Source: Calliopum simillimum (lineage: Eukaryota; Arthropoda; Insecta; Diptera; Lauxaniidae). From it: a stretch of 64,000 nucleotides of DNA. Below are positions 62,617 through 64,000 of the stretch, piece by piece; the stretch's first letter is position 1, and each line of letters begins with the position of its first letter. The DNA lies in NCBI GenBank assembly GCA_951812925.1, contig OX638370.1, positions 26,279,964 to 26,343,963 of the forward strand, written 5' to 3'. The position numbers were made by a program, and so were the translations under genes. A model generated the notes under the pieces. That model was given only the letters and a program-made list of their open reading frames with translations. It did no database searches and was not told the DNA's origin.

Positions 62617-62894
62617 CATATTAGATGCACTACTTAAGAATTTTATTTACACAAGTAAAATTTTTTCTAAAATAGCAATAAAATATTTTTTAACAGTTTT
62701 TGAAATATATTGTCGGTGCAGTACTCGCAAATAAAATTTATTTAGTAGTATTTTTACTACAGTATAATAATAAGTTTCCTTGCTTACCATCTGCGCATCA
62801 ATTTTCATAGCCAAAATTTATCCGCTGTTGCGATGTTTCTTCATCGGTGCACAAAGAACAACTTAAATTTGAAGAGTATTGTGAGAAGTAGACA

Positions 62895-63180
62895 CTTGCC
62901 AAAATTAGTGATGCCAAACAAATTCGAATTCATCAAATCAATACGCCTAATTGGGGCTATCAAATTACAAAAATTTATTTGATGAATTCAAATTTGTTTG
63001 GCATCACTAATTTTTCCATCAATCAATTGTATGGATTTGAAGAGTTTTTGATGGTGAGATCGCTTCTTCAAATAATTTGTTAACAAGTGTACACTCAGAG
63101 TTCAAAATTAGTGATGCCAAACAATTTCGAGTTCATTAAATTAAAAACCACATAATTTGAAAGTGCAAACAGCCCTAATC
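62895..63180. repeat. Family E ends (AGTGATGCCAAAC), inverted pair plus third copy
   Basis: AAAATTAGTGATGCCAAACA at 62899 pairs with TGTTTGGCATCACTAATTTT at 62996; a third copy in the first orientation is at 63105 and continues to GTGCAAACAGCCCT. A related end is at about 61134. They appear to be termini of one short element family, clustered upstream of the 63450 gene. Confidence 0.6.
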
Positions 63181-63449
63181 AGGCTATTTATAAATTGTAA
63201 TAGATTTATAGAACAAATCCGCACAGTTTACACAGCATATCTTGCTTGAGCGGTAAAACAGTTGATATTTTAAAGTTGTTCTGTTGTGAAATTTTGTTTT
63301 GTGTTTAAAAAATGCAAATTATTTATTACTTGTGAATTGTTAAAAACTGCAAATCGTTCATATTTATAAAGAGATTCTTGAACTTTAGTAATAACCAGTG
63401 ATATTTAACATTTATTTGCCTTCTATTTGAACCAAACATTTTTATAAAT

Positions 63450-63710
63450 ATGAGTGGAAAACCATTGAGAAGATCAAGAAGCGTTTGTGGTGGACGCCAG
63501 TCGAATACTAGTTCGGAAAAACCGCAGGTTTGGTGCCCTTCGTCATGGAAATCAACCACGGTCAATCAAAGCACGGAAGCTTCATCATTGCATGAGATCA
63601 GCATTATTGACAGCATGACGAGGTTTTTGGAAGCCAATGGTGCTGCTGAAGTTGATCAAAAGGTTCTGCGAAATATGGCAGAAATGTTGTCGAAGCGTTT
63701 CAATGAGTGA
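63450..63710 (+). CDS. Unidentified protein, probable first exon
   Basis: An 86-codon frame starting MSGKPLRRSRSVCGGRQ, basic and serine-rich for 45 residues, then a helical, more conserved-looking part (IIDSMTRFLEANGAAEVDQ, VLRNMAEMLSKRFNE). I do not recognise it. The apparent stop directly follows AATGA|GTGAGTATG, a good splice donor at 63706, so the frame probably continues in an exon beyond the window rather than ending at 63710. The start ATG has AAAT before it, a fly-like context. Confidence 0.55.
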   Translation: MSGKPLRRSRSVCGGRQSNTSSEKPQVWCPSSWKSTTVNQSTEASSLHEISIIDSMTRFLEANGAAEVDQKVLRNMAEMLSKRFNE

Positions 63711-64000
63711 GTATGATTTCATATTAATTTATATTGTAAGTCATGGAAGCTTTTCAGGATCCCTTGAATCAAAGGTACATTTTGTAGCACTATTAATTAA
63801 AAGAGTCTGTCTATACGGGGCGTTCCGCGTACGCGAAAACTCCTCTCTCTCTCTCAATTTACTCAATTAGCGTACGCGAAATGCAGTGAAGTTTTTTCCC
63901 CCGGGACGCATCTTCGTTACAACAGTAATTTTACATAAAAGTAGGGGTAAGTGGGCGGCCTGCGGCCGCAGCTCAGGATTTAAACCCTTTAGACATCCAA
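63711..64000 (+). other. Probable intron after the 63450 exon
   Basis: CGCGTACGCGAAAA (63829) and GCGTACGCGAAATG (63872) are near copies about 43 bases apart around a CTCTCTCTCTC run. The last 80 bases are GC-rich (GCGGCCTGCGGCCGC). No coding sequence recognised. Confidence 0.35.

Overview
The window looks like nuclear DNA from a higher (cyclorrhaphan) fly. It is AT-rich, with short GT-AG introns, long introns packed with small inverted-repeat elements, jockey-type and DUF4780-type retroelement remnants, and the dispersed 'GTGGGCGTGGC' repeats common in such flies. No species can be named from the sequence alone.

Layout, left to right. The 3' two thirds of the deadenylase gene PAN2 runs on + (exons 2164-7887). 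A fold-back element (8816-10570) and a retroelement ORF1 with a DUF4780-like domain (11538-12566, -) follow. NC2alpha/DRAP1 lies on - (14050-19422) and carries what appears to be a minor-class AT-AC intron. A nibrin-like BRCT fragment (about 21263-21538) precedes CMC4 (22288-22634, +). Three closely spaced + strand ORFs come next: a small one-pass membrane protein, an NDUFAF8-like twin CX9C protein, and the GPI mannosyltransferase PIG-M (26313-28737). A leucine-rich-repeat gene (34599-38560, +) is tail-to-tail with TIM10 (38848-41537, -). A 63-residue membrane protein (41634-41881, -) sits just upstream of TIM10. Golgin-97 with its GRIP domain fills 47537-60694 (-) in seven exons, and an unrecognised first exon starts at 63450 (+).

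The genes are housekeeping genes: mRNA deadenylation, TBP/Pol II repression, mitochondrial intermembrane-space CX9C/CX3C proteins (CMC4, NDUFAF8-like, TIM10), GPI-anchor synthesis and trans-Golgi tethering. They are not an operon, although the 26313-28737 trio may share one transcript. Most other DNA is repeats. Several repeats are long near-perfect hairpins (17262-17868, 32082-32967, 35411-36230, 53581-55074), and many are families with two or more copies inside the window.

The most notable observations are: (1) the AT-AC (U12-type) intron in NC2alpha, whose exact boundaries restore the conserved histone fold; (2) an internal alternative first exon in golgin-97 that joins in frame over 20 codons; (3) a Nab2-like CCCH finger inside PAN2; (4) a head-to-head tRNA-like SINE palindrome; (5) very long intronic hairpins that could yield double-stranded RNA. 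I found no convincing multi-gene novel system. All exon boundaries were read by eye from splice sites and reading frame.
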